Positions 50,703-59,227 of a DNA stretch of 64,000 nt are shown piece after piece; position 1 is the stretch's first letter, and each line of letters begins with the position of its first letter. This stretch comes from Anabaena sp. FACHB-1237. Lineage in GTDB: Bacteria; Cyanobacteriota; Cyanobacteriia; Cyanobacteriales; Nostocaceae. The position numbers were made by a program, and so were the translations under genes. Location: NCBI RefSeq assembly GCF_014696225.1, contig NZ_JACJPV010000011.1:57015-121014 (forward strand), in the 5' to 3' direction. Below the pieces are notes generated by a model. It had not been told where the DNA came from. It saw nothing but the letters and a program-made list of their open reading frames with translations, and did not search any database.

Positions 50703-52265
50703 TCACGCCCTAATCACAGTAATTCTACGTTGATTTTCTGTCACCACCACCTCAGTTGATAAACGCTCTTCCATTGGTAGGGCATTTTTCCTCCTATCAA
50801 ACACAAATAACCAACCAAAATCCAACCCCAAACGCCCTAAATAGGATTCTAATTGTTCAATACCATCAGCTTGCGGATCGCGTTTTTTATCCCGCCATAC
50901 CTTTAACTCAATACCTAAAATTACATCTTTATAACGCAGACATAAATCCATTCTATCACTACCAATTGCATATTCCCTTTCTAACATTCCACCACCATTA
51001 ACCACACGATGTAAAAAAGCCATTAATACAATATGTGGTGCAATTTCATGATAAGCAGCACTACTTAATAAAGGTTCTCCATGTTGTCGCCAAAACTTGA
51101 GAAATGCAGTTAATAAAGCATCAGGATTTAATTCACCTTTGGGAGTCAACCAACTAGGACTAATCAGAGGTAAACTATCCTGAGTTCCTTGTACTAAAAC
51201 ACGGGGAATAACTTCACGATAAATCGGATTAGAAATAACCAATCCCCCCATTGGATCACGTCGCAATAATCCTAAATCTATTAAATATTGGCGATCATCT
51301 GCTAGAGTATCGGGTAAGGTTTGCCCTGCTAAAATTGGTTCAATAATGTTTTTAACTCGTTTTTCCCTGAGTTTTTCAGCTAAACTATCTAAATGAGTAT
51401 CTTGACGAGTAATTAATATTTCCTTAGCTTTTAAAATATCTTCTTTTGTAATAGCAATACTTCTATCTTTAACCATTTTTTCTACAATTTCTTTAGCTAA
51501 AGCATTCACTAACCAAGGTTGTCCTTGGGTTAAATCAAATGCTGTTTCTATAGCTTCTGGTGTGAAAATTTGTCCTGTTGCTGCTGTATGTTGTTGATAT
51601 AATTCTCCCACTTCTTCAATATTAAAATTTCTCATAGTCAGAGAAGCAACTTTAATATTAAAAGGACTAGATGTATTTAGTCTATCACTACCACCAGATG
51701 CAACTTTATAATCTCGCACATCTCGTAAACCAATTAATCCTACAGATGAGGGAAAATTTTCGGGACGGTTAGGAAAACCATCTCTTAATTGTCGTAAAAC
51801 TGAAATTAATGTTTGGTCTTGTAAAGAATCAATTTCATCTATAAATAATATTAAAGGACGATTTATAGCTTTTGCCCAACCTGATAAAAAAGTTTTAATT
51901 CTACTTCCTGGTTCTTCCTGTTGCCATTGTTTAACAGGTGGTTGAAATTCTTTGGGTAAACGTATGGAAATAGTATCATACCAAGTTCCCAAAATCGCTA
52001 ATTCTGCTGCACTGGGATCATGATTAAATGCACTTCCTACTTCTACTGATACCATTACTGCTAGATAATTTCCTGTATCAGTAAGTTGCTGTGCTAGGGA
52101 TAACATGGCGGTGGTTTTCCCTGTTTGTCGTGGTGCATGAAGGACAAAATAACTTTCTTGTTCAATTAACATTGATAAGTCGGGTAAACGACTGGTGGTT
52201 GAGAGTGTATAGTTTTTTTTAGGGTTACAGGGACCTGCAATATTAAACCAGCGAGTCATGATCAT
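50703..52265 (-). CDS. AAA ATPase with C-terminal PD-(D/E)XK nuclease-like domain
   Basis: 520 residues. The N-terminal AAA part has P-loop APRQTGKTT at 44-52 and Walker B LILFIDEIDSL at about 137-147, then a helical lid (TQGQPWLVNALAKEIVEKM). The C-terminal part (about 430-520) has DRMDLCLRYK then GIELKVWRDK, which fits a D...ExK nuclease core. The design resembles archaeal-type AAA proteins (COG1672-like) common in cyanobacteria, whose role is unclear; defence or mobile-element functions are possible. ATG at 52259 is an alternative start. A decayed second copy lies at 56994-58339. Confidence 0.75.
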   Translation of the reverse strand: MIMTRWFNIAGPCNPKKNYTLSTTSRLPDLSMLIEQESYFVLHAPRQTGKTTAMLSLAQQLTDTGNYLAVMVSVEVGSAFNHDPSAAELAILGTWYDTISIRLPKEFQPPVKQWQQEEPGSRIKTFLSGWAKAINRPLILFIDEIDSLQDQTLISVLRQLRDGFPNRPENFPSSVGLIGLRDVRDYKVASGGSDRLNTSSPFNIKVASLTMRNFNIEEVGELYQQHTAATGQIFTPEAIETAFDLTQGQPWLVNALAKEIVEKMVKDRSIAITKEDILKAKEILITRQDTHLDSLAEKLREKRVKNIIEPILAGQTLPDTLADDRQYLIDLGLLRRDPMGGLVISNPIYREVIPRVLVQGTQDSLPLISPSWLTPKGELNPDALLTAFLKFWRQHGEPLLSSAAYHEIAPHIVLMAFLHRVVNGGGMLEREYAIGSDRMDLCLRYKDVILGIELKVWRDKKRDPQADGIEQLESYLGRLGLDFGWLFVFDRRKNALPMEERLSTEVVVTENQRRITVIRA

Positions 52266-52518
52266 TTTATTATTTAGTGAACTCTTTAAGTTTACACATT
52301 TATTTAGGAAAATTATGATCTGGCATTATAAAAAGATTTACTGGTTGCGGCTGTGGTATGATTAAGGGTAGTTGTATGGTTTTCACATTTGCGGGAGGTA
52401 AATTCATGGTTTTGGTAATCGTTAAACCAAACATTAAGGGAGGTTCTAATTATCCGAGTAATAAATGATAGTATTTTAGTTTGTTATCACAGTCATTTTC
52501 ACCAACAAGGAGTAATGA

Positions 52519-53088
52519 GTGCAACTGCAAGTTCAACTAATTCGTGGTGAAGATAGCACCCTTGTAAATGCTTATTTAGTGGAACTGGCACAAAAGCACG
52601 TTGACGATTATCTATTGCTGTGGAAAAGCCAACTAAATTTATATATACAAGCTGATAAATTTTGGGATTGGGAGTTTAAACTGAGATTTATTGCCAGCAG
52701 TTCCAACCGTGAAGGTTATGCTATTGAGTGTGAAGGTGAAACCCAAGGATTGATGCTGATGGAAACTCAGATGCACGGTTCACGCATTACAGAGGGTAAA
52801 CGCTTAGTATATCTTGATGGAATTGCTACAGCACCTTGGAATCGTCAGGATGTGCAACGTCCACCACGATACAAGGGTGTTGGGAGTGTATTTCTGCTAT
52901 TTGCCCGCACCCGTAGTTTAGAATTAGGTTATGAAGGTAGGGTAGGTTTACATTCTTTACCAGGGACAGAAAAATTCTATGATAATCAAAGAATGCTAGA
53001 TTTAGGGCAAGATGAAGATTACGATGATTTAGTTTATTTTGAGTATGGTGTATGGCGTTCTCATAACAAAAACAGTGAGGGTAAGTAA
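52519..53088 (+). CDS. GNAT-like acetyltransferase-fold protein
   Basis: 189 residues from a GTG with AAGGAG 8 bp upstream. The pattern fits an N-acetyltransferase fold: an internal GYAIECEGETQGLMLMET strand pair, then RLVYLDGIATAPWNR, a V-G-S-V loop (YKGVGSVFLLFARTRSLELG) in the acetyl-CoA position, and GRVGLHSLPGTEKFYDNQRM. The end EKFYDNQRMLDLG is usual for GNAT enzymes. The substrate is unknown. The next gene overlaps its stop codon by 1 bp, so the two act as a unit. Confidence 0.65.
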   Translation: MQLQVQLIRGEDSTLVNAYLVELAQKHVDDYLLLWKSQLNLYIQADKFWDWEFKLRFIASSSNREGYAIECEGETQGLMLMETQMHGSRITEGKRLVYLDGIATAPWNRQDVQRPPRYKGVGSVFLLFARTRSLELGYEGRVGLHSLPGTEKFYDNQRMLDLGQDEDYDDLVYFEYGVWRSHNKNSEGK

Positions 53089-53621
53089 TGAGTCAGCAAG
53101 AATCTAATTATATTCCGTTTACCTCTAATCAAGAATTAGCAAACCCGATGGATTTATTGCTAAATGAAGAATGGTTGAGAAAAAGCATTTTAGCTGAGGA
53201 AGAAGTAGGTGGTAATATTGGTGCTGGTTTAGATTGGGGTTCTGGTTTTGAACAACTGTTGTTGAATCCTGAATTGTTTTATCGTTTAAAAACTTTGCGG
53301 ATTTCTTTGAATCGAGAAGTGCGTTTGTTACTCAAAGATTGGAATTTGGGAACTGCGACTTCTATAGCATTTGCTACCGCGAGAGAGAAGTTATTGGAAA
53401 GATTCAGGCTACCTACATCTACTGTTAAAGAACATATTCAAGCTGTGTTACAAAAGGATGAACTTTTTGGGGAGGAGTTTATTTCCAATCATCAGGTGTT
53501 GCGCGAATTGCTTGGGGTGATGTTGACAGAAAAAGATTGGGAAAGTATTGCTTCAGTGGCGGCGGATTGTTTAAAGCAGCAAATTATGAATCAGGTTTTG
53601 GTTGATAATATTTCAGCTTAG
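53088..53621 (+). CDS. Protein of unknown function, partner of GNAT-like gene
   Basis: 177 residues, soluble and mainly helical, no recognised domain. The start overlaps the GNAT-like stop (TAATG), implying translational coupling. The first half is acidic (LLLNEEWLRKSILAEEE). The pair could be a modification enzyme and its partner; toxin-antitoxin is only a guess. Confidence 0.6.
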   Translation: MSQQESNYIPFTSNQELANPMDLLLNEEWLRKSILAEEEVGGNIGAGLDWGSGFEQLLLNPELFYRLKTLRISLNREVRLLLKDWNLGTATSIAFATAREKLLERFRLPTSTVKEHIQAVLQKDELFGEEFISNHQVLRELLGVMLTEKDWESIASVAADCLKQQIMNQVLVDNISA

Positions 53622-53696
53622 TGATCAGTAAAAATAATAGTGCGATCGCATATCTCCACATCACTAAAAACAGCGATTCCTACGGTTCACTTCGCT

Positions 53697-53735
53697 ATTA
53701 AACCAGCGAGTCATAGGATTTTATTATGTAGTGGA
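53697..53735 (-). pseudogene. Relic of an AAA ATPase gene start
   Basis: ATTAAACCAGCGAGTCAT followed by a TTTTATTAT-TAGTG stretch matches the start codon and ~20 bp upstream of the AAA gene at 52242-52285. No gene body is attached, so it is the leftover end of a third AAA gene copy. Confidence 0.55.
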
Positions 53736-54144
53736 CATTTTGATTGTAGATGATTTTGGGATTAAGGTGTTTGACTGGAAAATATTAATTGGATGCGAAG
53801 AGATATATCGAGATGGTTTAGAAAAGTGGGAATTGAATTTCAACCTGATGATTTACGCCATGCTTGTGCAATTCGAGCGCATTTTCAGGGAATACCAATT
53901 AAAGCAGCAGCAGATAATTTAGGTCATACTGTTGATGAACATACAAAGACTTATCAAAGATGGTTTGGGATTGAAAATAGATAGGAAAAAAGCCTTTGGT
54001 GAGGTAATTAGTCAAAAGTCGTTAATTGAATTGCAGAAGAATGAAATTTTGGCGTTGAGGATGGAGAATGAAAGGTTAAGGTTGGAGGTGGAAAAGTTGA
54101 GATTGTTGGTTGAGATTGTTGGAGAATGTCTAACAATCCAATAG
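53736..54144 (+). pseudogene. Broken tyrosine recombinase (integrase) C-terminus
   Basis: In one frame (53793-53984) the residues DLRHACAIRAHFQGI and DNLGHTVDEHTKTYQRWF form the R-H-x-x-R-like / H / Y core of a tyrosine recombinase C-terminus. Upstream coding (FDWKILI...) is in another frame. After the Y-box the frame ends, and a coiled-coil tail (EILALRMENERLRLEVEKL) continues in a third frame to 54144. At least two frameshifts and no N-terminus, so it is inactive. Its position beside the EcoRI-type genes suggests the mobile element that brought them. Confidence 0.6.
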
Positions 54145-54205
54145 TGCTTAAGCCTGATCACATCTTGTACCAGAGCAGTTTTTTAGGACGTTGTTCCATA
54201 GGATG

Positions 54206-54228
54206 TTATACAGAAAAATTCTGCATAA
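54206..54228. promoter_or_regulatory. Operator-like dyad 1 before the EcoRI-type genes
   Basis: TTATACAGAA, three bases, TTCTGCATAA: a 10-bp inverted repeat with one mismatch. The same left half recurs exactly at 54279. Confidence 0.45.
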
Positions 54229-54229
54229 C

Positions 54230-54259
54230 TTGACAAGAATCGCCTCTAATATTTACTAT
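54230..54259 (+). promoter_or_regulatory. Candidate promoter of the EcoRI-type operon
   Basis: TTGACA at 54230-54235, 18 bp spacer, TACTAT at 54254-54259. It starts 1 bp after dyad 1 and precedes dyad 2, about 120 bp before the endonuclease ATG. Confidence 0.35.
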
Positions 54260-54278
54260 ATACCTGTATTCAAAAGTA

Positions 54279-54301
54279 TTATACAGAAAATTTTTGTATA
54301 A
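54279..54301. promoter_or_regulatory. Operator-like dyad 2 before the EcoRI-type genes
   Basis: TTATACAGAA, three bases, TTTTGTATAA. Its centre is 73 bp from the centre of dyad 1, close to seven DNA turns. A third half-site TTATACATAA follows at 54309. Confidence 0.45.
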
Positions 54302-54374
54302 TACATAGTTATACATAAAAAGAACAAAGTACCAAAAGTTTTAAGTAAAAATGAGGTAATAGTAAAGAAACAAT

Positions 54375-55205
54375 ATGTCTAAAAAAAATCAATCAAAAAG
54401 ATTAACGAATCAACATAAAGAGTCTCAAGGTGTAGTTGGTATATTTGGAAATGAAGCAAAGTCCCACGATATAGCAGTTGGACAAATTTCACGCCTTGTA
54501 ATTAAACAGCTTGAAAAGGAATTTCCTCAATTATCTTTTAGATACAAAACAAGCATAAGTAAAAAAGAAATAAACGAAGCGTTACAGAAACTTGATTCAG
54601 AATTAGGGCAAACACTTTTTGTGCCAAATTCACATATTAAACCTGATGGTGGAATAATTCAAGTAAAAGACGATAACGGTAATTGGAGGGTGGTGCTTGT
54701 AACAGAAGCTAAACATCAAGGGAAAGACATTGAAAATATCCAAAAAGGAGAACTAGTTGGTAAAAAGAAGAATCAAGACTTGATGGCTGCTGGTAACGCA
54801 ATAGAAAGAGCGCATAAAAACATATCAGAAATTGCTAATTTTATGCTGTCTGAATCCCATTTTCCCTACATCTTATTTCTGGAAGGGTCAAATTTTCTAA
54901 CTGAAACTATTTCAATTAAAAGACCTGATGGAAGGGTGGTAACTCTTGATTATAGGAAGCTAAGTAGATTAGATAGATTGACCGCTGCAAATTATGGAAT
55001 GCCAATTAACACTAATCTATGTAAAAATAAATTTGTTAAGCATCATGATAAAACAATTATGCTTCAAGCAGCTTCAATTTATACACAAGGAAATGGAGAA
55101 AAATGGGATGAACAAAAAATGTTTGATATTATGGTTGAAGTGTCTAAGTCCTCTCTTAAGGCATTAGGTAGTGAAATATTTAACCAAATTACCAATAACG
55201 AATAA
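54375..55205 (+). CDS. EcoRI-like type II restriction endonuclease
   Basis: 276 residues (EcoRI has 277), strikingly similar to EcoRI from end to end. From memory of EcoRI, catalytic D91 (KPDGG), E111 and K113 (TEAKHQGKD) sit at the same numbers. So do base-contact E144 and R145 (AAGNAIERAHKN). The R200/R203 loop is RLDRLTAANYGMPIN, offset by two. It should be a homodimer cutting G/AATTC with magnesium. The order endonuclease-then-methylase is as in the E. coli plasmid system, with 12 bp between the genes. The frame is intact. Two operator-like dyads precede it. Confidence 0.95.
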   Translation: MSKKNQSKRLTNQHKESQGVVGIFGNEAKSHDIAVGQISRLVIKQLEKEFPQLSFRYKTSISKKEINEALQKLDSELGQTLFVPNSHIKPDGGIIQVKDDNGNWRVVLVTEAKHQGKDIENIQKGELVGKKKNQDLMAAGNAIERAHKNISEIANFMLSESHFPYILFLEGSNFLTETISIKRPDGRVVTLDYRKLSRLDRLTAANYGMPINTNLCKNKFVKHHDKTIMLQAASIYTQGNGEKWDEQKMFDIMVEVSKSSLKALGSEIFNQITNNE

Positions 55206-55217
55206 TACGGGTTGATA

Positions 55218-56246
55218 ATGGCAAGAAAAGTACAGCACTCTTTGTTGAAAAAAGCAAAACAAAACAAAAATGACGAGTTTTATACACAACTTTCAGATAT
55301 AGAAAATGAGTTAAAACATTATAAAAGTCATTTTAAAAATAAAGTAGTTTTTTGTAATTGCGATGATGCTCGGATTAGCAATTTTTTTAATTACTTCGCA
55401 TCAAATTTCGCAGAATTGGGTATTAAAAAATTAATAACTGCTTGTTATAGAAAACAAGAAAGGGATTTGTTTGATACCGAAGAAGTTGAAAATGGTTTTT
55501 TCTTTGAATATACAGGTCTAGAGGGAGAAAGAATTAAACCAAGTTCAACTGACATCGTTCATTTTAAAGGTGATGGCGATTTTCGTAGTGCTGAAAGTAT
55601 CGAACTATTAAAGCAATCCGATATTGTTGTTACTAATCCTCCATTTTCATTATTTAGGGAGTATGTGGCTCAATTAGTTAAATACGATAAAAAATTCTTA
55701 ATAATTGGCAATATTAATGCTATCACCTATAAAGAAATATTTAAGTTAATTAAGGAAAACAAGGCGTGGTTAGGAATAAACCTTGGTAGAGGTATTTCAG
55801 GTTTTATTGTCCCCGAATACTATGAACTCTATGGCACAGAGACTAGGATTGATAGCTCTGGAAATAGAATAGTTTCTCCAAACAATTGTCTATGGTTAAC
55901 TAATTTAGACACTTTTAAACGACACGAATATATTACTCTCACAAAGAGATATTTTGGAAACGAAATTGAATACCCCCATTATGACAACTATGATGGTATT
56001 AATGTTAATAAAACACAAGACATACCATTAGACTACAAAGGATTTATGGGTGTACCTATAACATTTCTACATAAATTCAATCCCGATCAGTTTGAAATAA
56101 TTAAATTTAGAAAAGGGAATGATGGAAAAGATTTGTCAATAAATGGAAAATGTCCATATTTTAGGATTATAATCAAAAATAAACGAATATTGACTGAATT
56201 ATCTAACAATAGAGGAATACCACAAGTGCGATCGCCAATCCTGTAG
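55218..56246 (+). CDS. EcoRI-like adenine-N6 DNA methyltransferase
   Basis: 342 residues from the ATG at 55218 (a TTG 6 bp earlier is not needed). It matches M.EcoRI closely: KKAKQNKNDEFYTQ at the start, VVFCNCDDARISNFF, catalytic NPPF at 140-143 in VTNPPFSLFREY, and INVNKTQDIPLDY. It should methylate the second A of GAATTC to protect host DNA. M.EcoRI ends near KNKR; here 17 extra residues follow, and their coding includes a host-type GCGATCGC octamer, as if the stop was lost at the junction. Both R and M frames are intact. Confidence 0.95.
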   Translation: MARKVQHSLLKKAKQNKNDEFYTQLSDIENELKHYKSHFKNKVVFCNCDDARISNFFNYFASNFAELGIKKLITACYRKQERDLFDTEEVENGFFFEYTGLEGERIKPSSTDIVHFKGDGDFRSAESIELLKQSDIVVTNPPFSLFREYVAQLVKYDKKFLIIGNINAITYKEIFKLIKENKAWLGINLGRGISGFIVPEYYELYGTETRIDSSGNRIVSPNNCLWLTNLDTFKRHEYITLTKRYFGNEIEYPHYDNYDGINVNKTQDIPLDYKGFMGVPITFLHKFNPDQFEIIKFRKGNDGKDLSINGKCPYFRIIIKNKRILTELSNNRGIPQVRSPIL

Positions 56247-56323
56247 GGTGCGTTAATCAAATGTAATGCACCTTATCTCATTGGTTTAGTAAAAACATTT
56301 CTCGCTAAACTATAATCAACGAG

Positions 56324-56608
56324 ATGCTTCAAGCCAATCGTTTCTATATTAAAACAGCCGTAGATATACGTCATCAAATTTTGGCAGGTGGAGGTGAAAT
56401 GCACTCCGACTGCGAAACTATTTTACTTGAAAATGGAAGTCAACAGCAGGATATTTGGGGCGCGAGTTGGAATCTTATTTCTCAAGAAATTTTCTATGAA
56501 TCAATGGTAAATCTCCGGCCACGTCAAAATAGATCAATGGAAATTTTAGATCCGACAATTCGTGAACAAGTCAAACAAATCATCCACAAATTATTAGGAG
56601 GTTTATGA
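56324..56608 (+). CDS. DUF5674 family protein
   Basis: 94 residues. The pattern fits DUF5674: VDIRHQILAGGGEMHSDCE, then LLENGSQQQDIWGASWN, MVNLRPRQNRSMEI and DPTIREQVKQI. Function unknown; family genes often lie in accessory regions. Its stop overlaps the next start by 4 bp (ATGA). Confidence 0.75.
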   Translation: MLQANRFYIKTAVDIRHQILAGGGEMHSDCETILLENGSQQQDIWGASWNLISQEIFYESMVNLRPRQNRSMEILDPTIREQVKQIIHKLLGGL

Positions 56609-56952
56609 ATAACTGGACTGTAGAACAAATTACCTTTCGTTGTGAGCGTCTTTCTGTACGTCTGGAAAAATTAGCACAGAACTTTCTGCAAATGGCATCT
56701 CTCAGTTTAGATGAATTTAATGGGGAAGCGGTACTTGAGATTATTAGAGAAAGTAAAGTGTTTTTAGAACTGACAGCAATTGATTTAGATGTAGAGAATG
56801 CCTTTGAATTAGCTCAAATACAACGTCAATTATCCAAATGGCATATTCATTGGTTATCAATTTGGGCAAGTGATTCTAGTCGTCTGGAAATTTCCACGTT
56901 GTCTCAAACCTGGGCAAATCGAATTAGGGAAATGGCACGAGTTCTGGTTTAA
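56605..56952 (+). CDS. Partner of DUF5674 gene, function unknown
   Basis: 115 residues, helical and soluble, no recognised domain. Translationally coupled to the DUF5674 gene (ATGA overlap). A two-gene unit of small proteins next to a restriction system is reminiscent of addiction modules, but nothing in sequence proves that. Confidence 0.65.
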   Translation: MNNWTVEQITFRCERLSVRLEKLAQNFLQMASLSLDEFNGEAVLEIIRESKVFLELTAIDLDVENAFELAQIQRQLSKWHIHWLSIWASDSSRLEISTLSQTWANRIREMARVLV

Positions 56953-56993
56953 ATTCCCATCTCTTAACCTTGATATCCTCCTGTTAAAAATAC

Positions 56994-58339
56994 TCACGCC
57001 CGAATCACAGTAATTCGACGTTGATTTTCCGTCACCACCACCTCAGTTGATAACCTTTCCTCCATTGGTAAGGCATTTTTCCGCCTATCAAACACAAATA
57101 ACCAACCAAAATCTAACCCTAAACGCCCTAAATAGGATTCTAATTGTTCAATTCCATCAGCTTGAGGATCGCGTTTTTTATCCCTCCACACCTTTAATTC
57201 AATTCCTAAAATAACATCTTTATAACGCAGACATAAATCCATGCGATCGCTACCAATGGCATATTCTCTTTCTAAAAGTCCCCCACCATTAATAACACGA
57301 TGTAAAAAAGCCATTAATACAATATGCGGTGCGATTTCATGATATCCCGTGCTACCTAATAATGGTTCTCCATGTTGTCGCCAAAACTTGAGAAATGCTG
57401 TTAATAAAGCATCTATATTTAACTCTCCCTCCGGGGTTAACCAAGTCGGTGCAATCATGGGTAAAGAAGCCATTGGTGTCACTGTTAATACTCTCGGTAA
57501 CACTTCTCGATAAATGGGATTAGCAATAGTTAAACCTCCGTAGGGGTGCATTTTACATAATCCCAAATCAATGACAAATTGAATATCATCGTTTGGTATA
57601 TTTCCTAATTCTAAACCTGCTAACATCGGTTCAATAATTGCTTTTATTCTTGGTTCTCGTAAGCGTTCAGCTAAACTATCTAAATGAGTATCTTGACGAG
57701 TAATTAATATTTCCTTTGCTTTTAAAATGTGTTCTTTGGTAATAGCAAGATTTCTATCTTTCACCATTTGTTCGACAACTTCTTTAGCTAAAGCATTCAC
57801 TAACCAAGGTTGTCCTTGGGTTAAATCATAAGCTGTTTCTATAGCTTCTGGTGTGAAAATTTGTCCTGTTGCTGCTGTATGTTGTTGATATAATTCTCCC
57901 ACTTCTTCAATATAAAAATTTCTCAAGGTAATAGAACTAGCTTTAATATTAAAAGGAATGGAATTATTTATTCGTTCACTACCTCCCGATGCTACTTTAT
58001 AATCTTTGACATCTCGTAAACCAATTAATCCTACAGATGAGGGAAAATTTTCGGGACGTTTAGGAAAACCATCTCTTAATTGTCGTAAAACTGAAATTAA
58101 TGTTTGGTCTTGTAAAGAATCAATTTCATCTATAAATAATATTAAAGGACGATTTATCGCTTCTGCCCAACCTCTTAAAAAAGCCTTAATTCTATTTCCT
58201 GTTTCTTCCTGTTGCCATTATTTAGCAAGTGGTTGTAGTTCTTCAGGTAAGCTATCCTCAACAGTATTATACCAAGTTCATAAAATTGCTAATTCTGCGG
58301 CACTGGGGTCATGATTAAATGCACTTCCTACCTCTACTG
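56994..58339 (-). pseudogene. Decayed second copy of the AAA ATPase/nuclease gene
   Basis: Homologous to the gene at 50703-52265 over about 450 codons, with nearly identical DNA in the last 300. It has two in-frame stops (TAA at 58218-58220 where copy 1 has glutamine; TGA at 58278-58280 where copy 1 has glycine). It has lost the first ~80 codons, including the P-loop, at the junction with an IS4-type remnant. An open frame of 310 codons (to 57926) could still make the lid and nuclease-like half. Same orientation as the intact copy, so the two form direct repeats around the island. Confidence 0.8.
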
Positions 58340-58693
58340 TCTTTTTCTAGTTCTTTTATTTTCACTCATCCGACAAACATAAGATTGTTTTCTTTCAGAT
58401 TGAGTTTTTTGACCCTGTAACCATGCAGAAGTCATTGCTAAAGCAATCAATAAAATTATCCGCACAAGTCCATCGGGAGAAGCCAGAGAACCTTCTAAAT
58501 TATAACCTCCAGTTTTACAAATAACTAATTGTGAGAGTGGTTTAAATAAGCGTGCTAAAATTAACTCAATAATTGGAAACCACAACAAAACCACACTCAA
58601 TTGATTAGAGTTCAAAAATCTTTGTATATGAAGACGACGGCTATTTTCTTGTATTGGTAACGGCAAATTAGCGGCTAATCTTTCTATTCTGAC
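58340..58693 (-). pseudogene. IS4-family transposase remnant
   Basis: N-terminal part SRRLHIQRFL and VVLLWFPIIELILA joins directly to a C-terminal part ASPDGLVRIILLIALAMTSAWLQGQK and SYVCRMSENK (shown in pieces), the end region of IS4-type transposases. The catalytic middle is deleted. It lies at the truncation point of the AAA pseudogene and is itself inactive. Confidence 0.6.
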
Positions 58694-58998
58694 TTATTTG
58701 TGTGTTTGAAGTATCCACACCAACATTTTTAGGGTGATTAACTGTCTATTAGTCAGGTATTTTTCGAGGATTTCTTGATAAAATGATGGTAGCATTTATT
58801 TTTGTGGTCTTGTTATTTTGACGAGACCATTCTTTTTTACCATCAAACTGCACCCTATAAATATCTGCTTAATAACTGTATCCCATTCTGAATAAGCACC
58901 AGATTTTTTCAGAGGGTCTATCACCTCAAACTATTTGTCTATCTTGGTTTCACCTTGCTTGTCGCCCCCTCAAGATCATAACATAATCAACTGTCAAC
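58694..58998. other. Gene-free spacer after the IS4 remnant
   Basis: No gene recognised. May contain the outer end of the insertion element; I could not identify terminal repeats. Confidence 0.4.
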
Positions 58999-59083
58999 TA
59001 TCAACAATTTGGTTATTTACATGATTTATACTGTCTGACGCACCCTACAGCAGATTTTTTAGTGTGACACTTGCGTAAGTCCT
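58999..59083. mobile_element. R146 chimeric fragment
   Basis: The left 42 bp (TATCAACAATTTGG to CTGTCTGACG) are in + orientation. The right part (CAGATTTTTTAGTGTG to GCGTAAGTCCT) is in - orientation. Two pieces of the element are fused at CTGACG, as expected from recombination between inverted copies. The short STRR-like run GTGCGGAGTGCGGAGTG follows at about 59156-59175. Confidence 0.6.
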
Positions 59084-59227
59084 ATTGATAGAATAACCTT
59101 GAAATTGAAGTCCTAATCATGCTAAAAATGCTGCTAGAAAAATAGTTAGGCGCGAAGTGCGGAGTGCGGAGTGTGAAGTGCTTACTCCTGACTCCTGACA
59201 ACTTAATACAACTACAGGAGTATAAAC

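Noticed and set aside
53731..53922. 63-codon frame overlapping the integrase relic
   Set aside because: The recombinase signature lies in the other frame; this one is a frameshifted piece of the same relic.
56994..57926. 310-codon frame as an intact gene
   Set aside because: Homology continues upstream through two in-frame stops to a truncated end; the TTG start is not natural, so it is better treated as a pseudogene.
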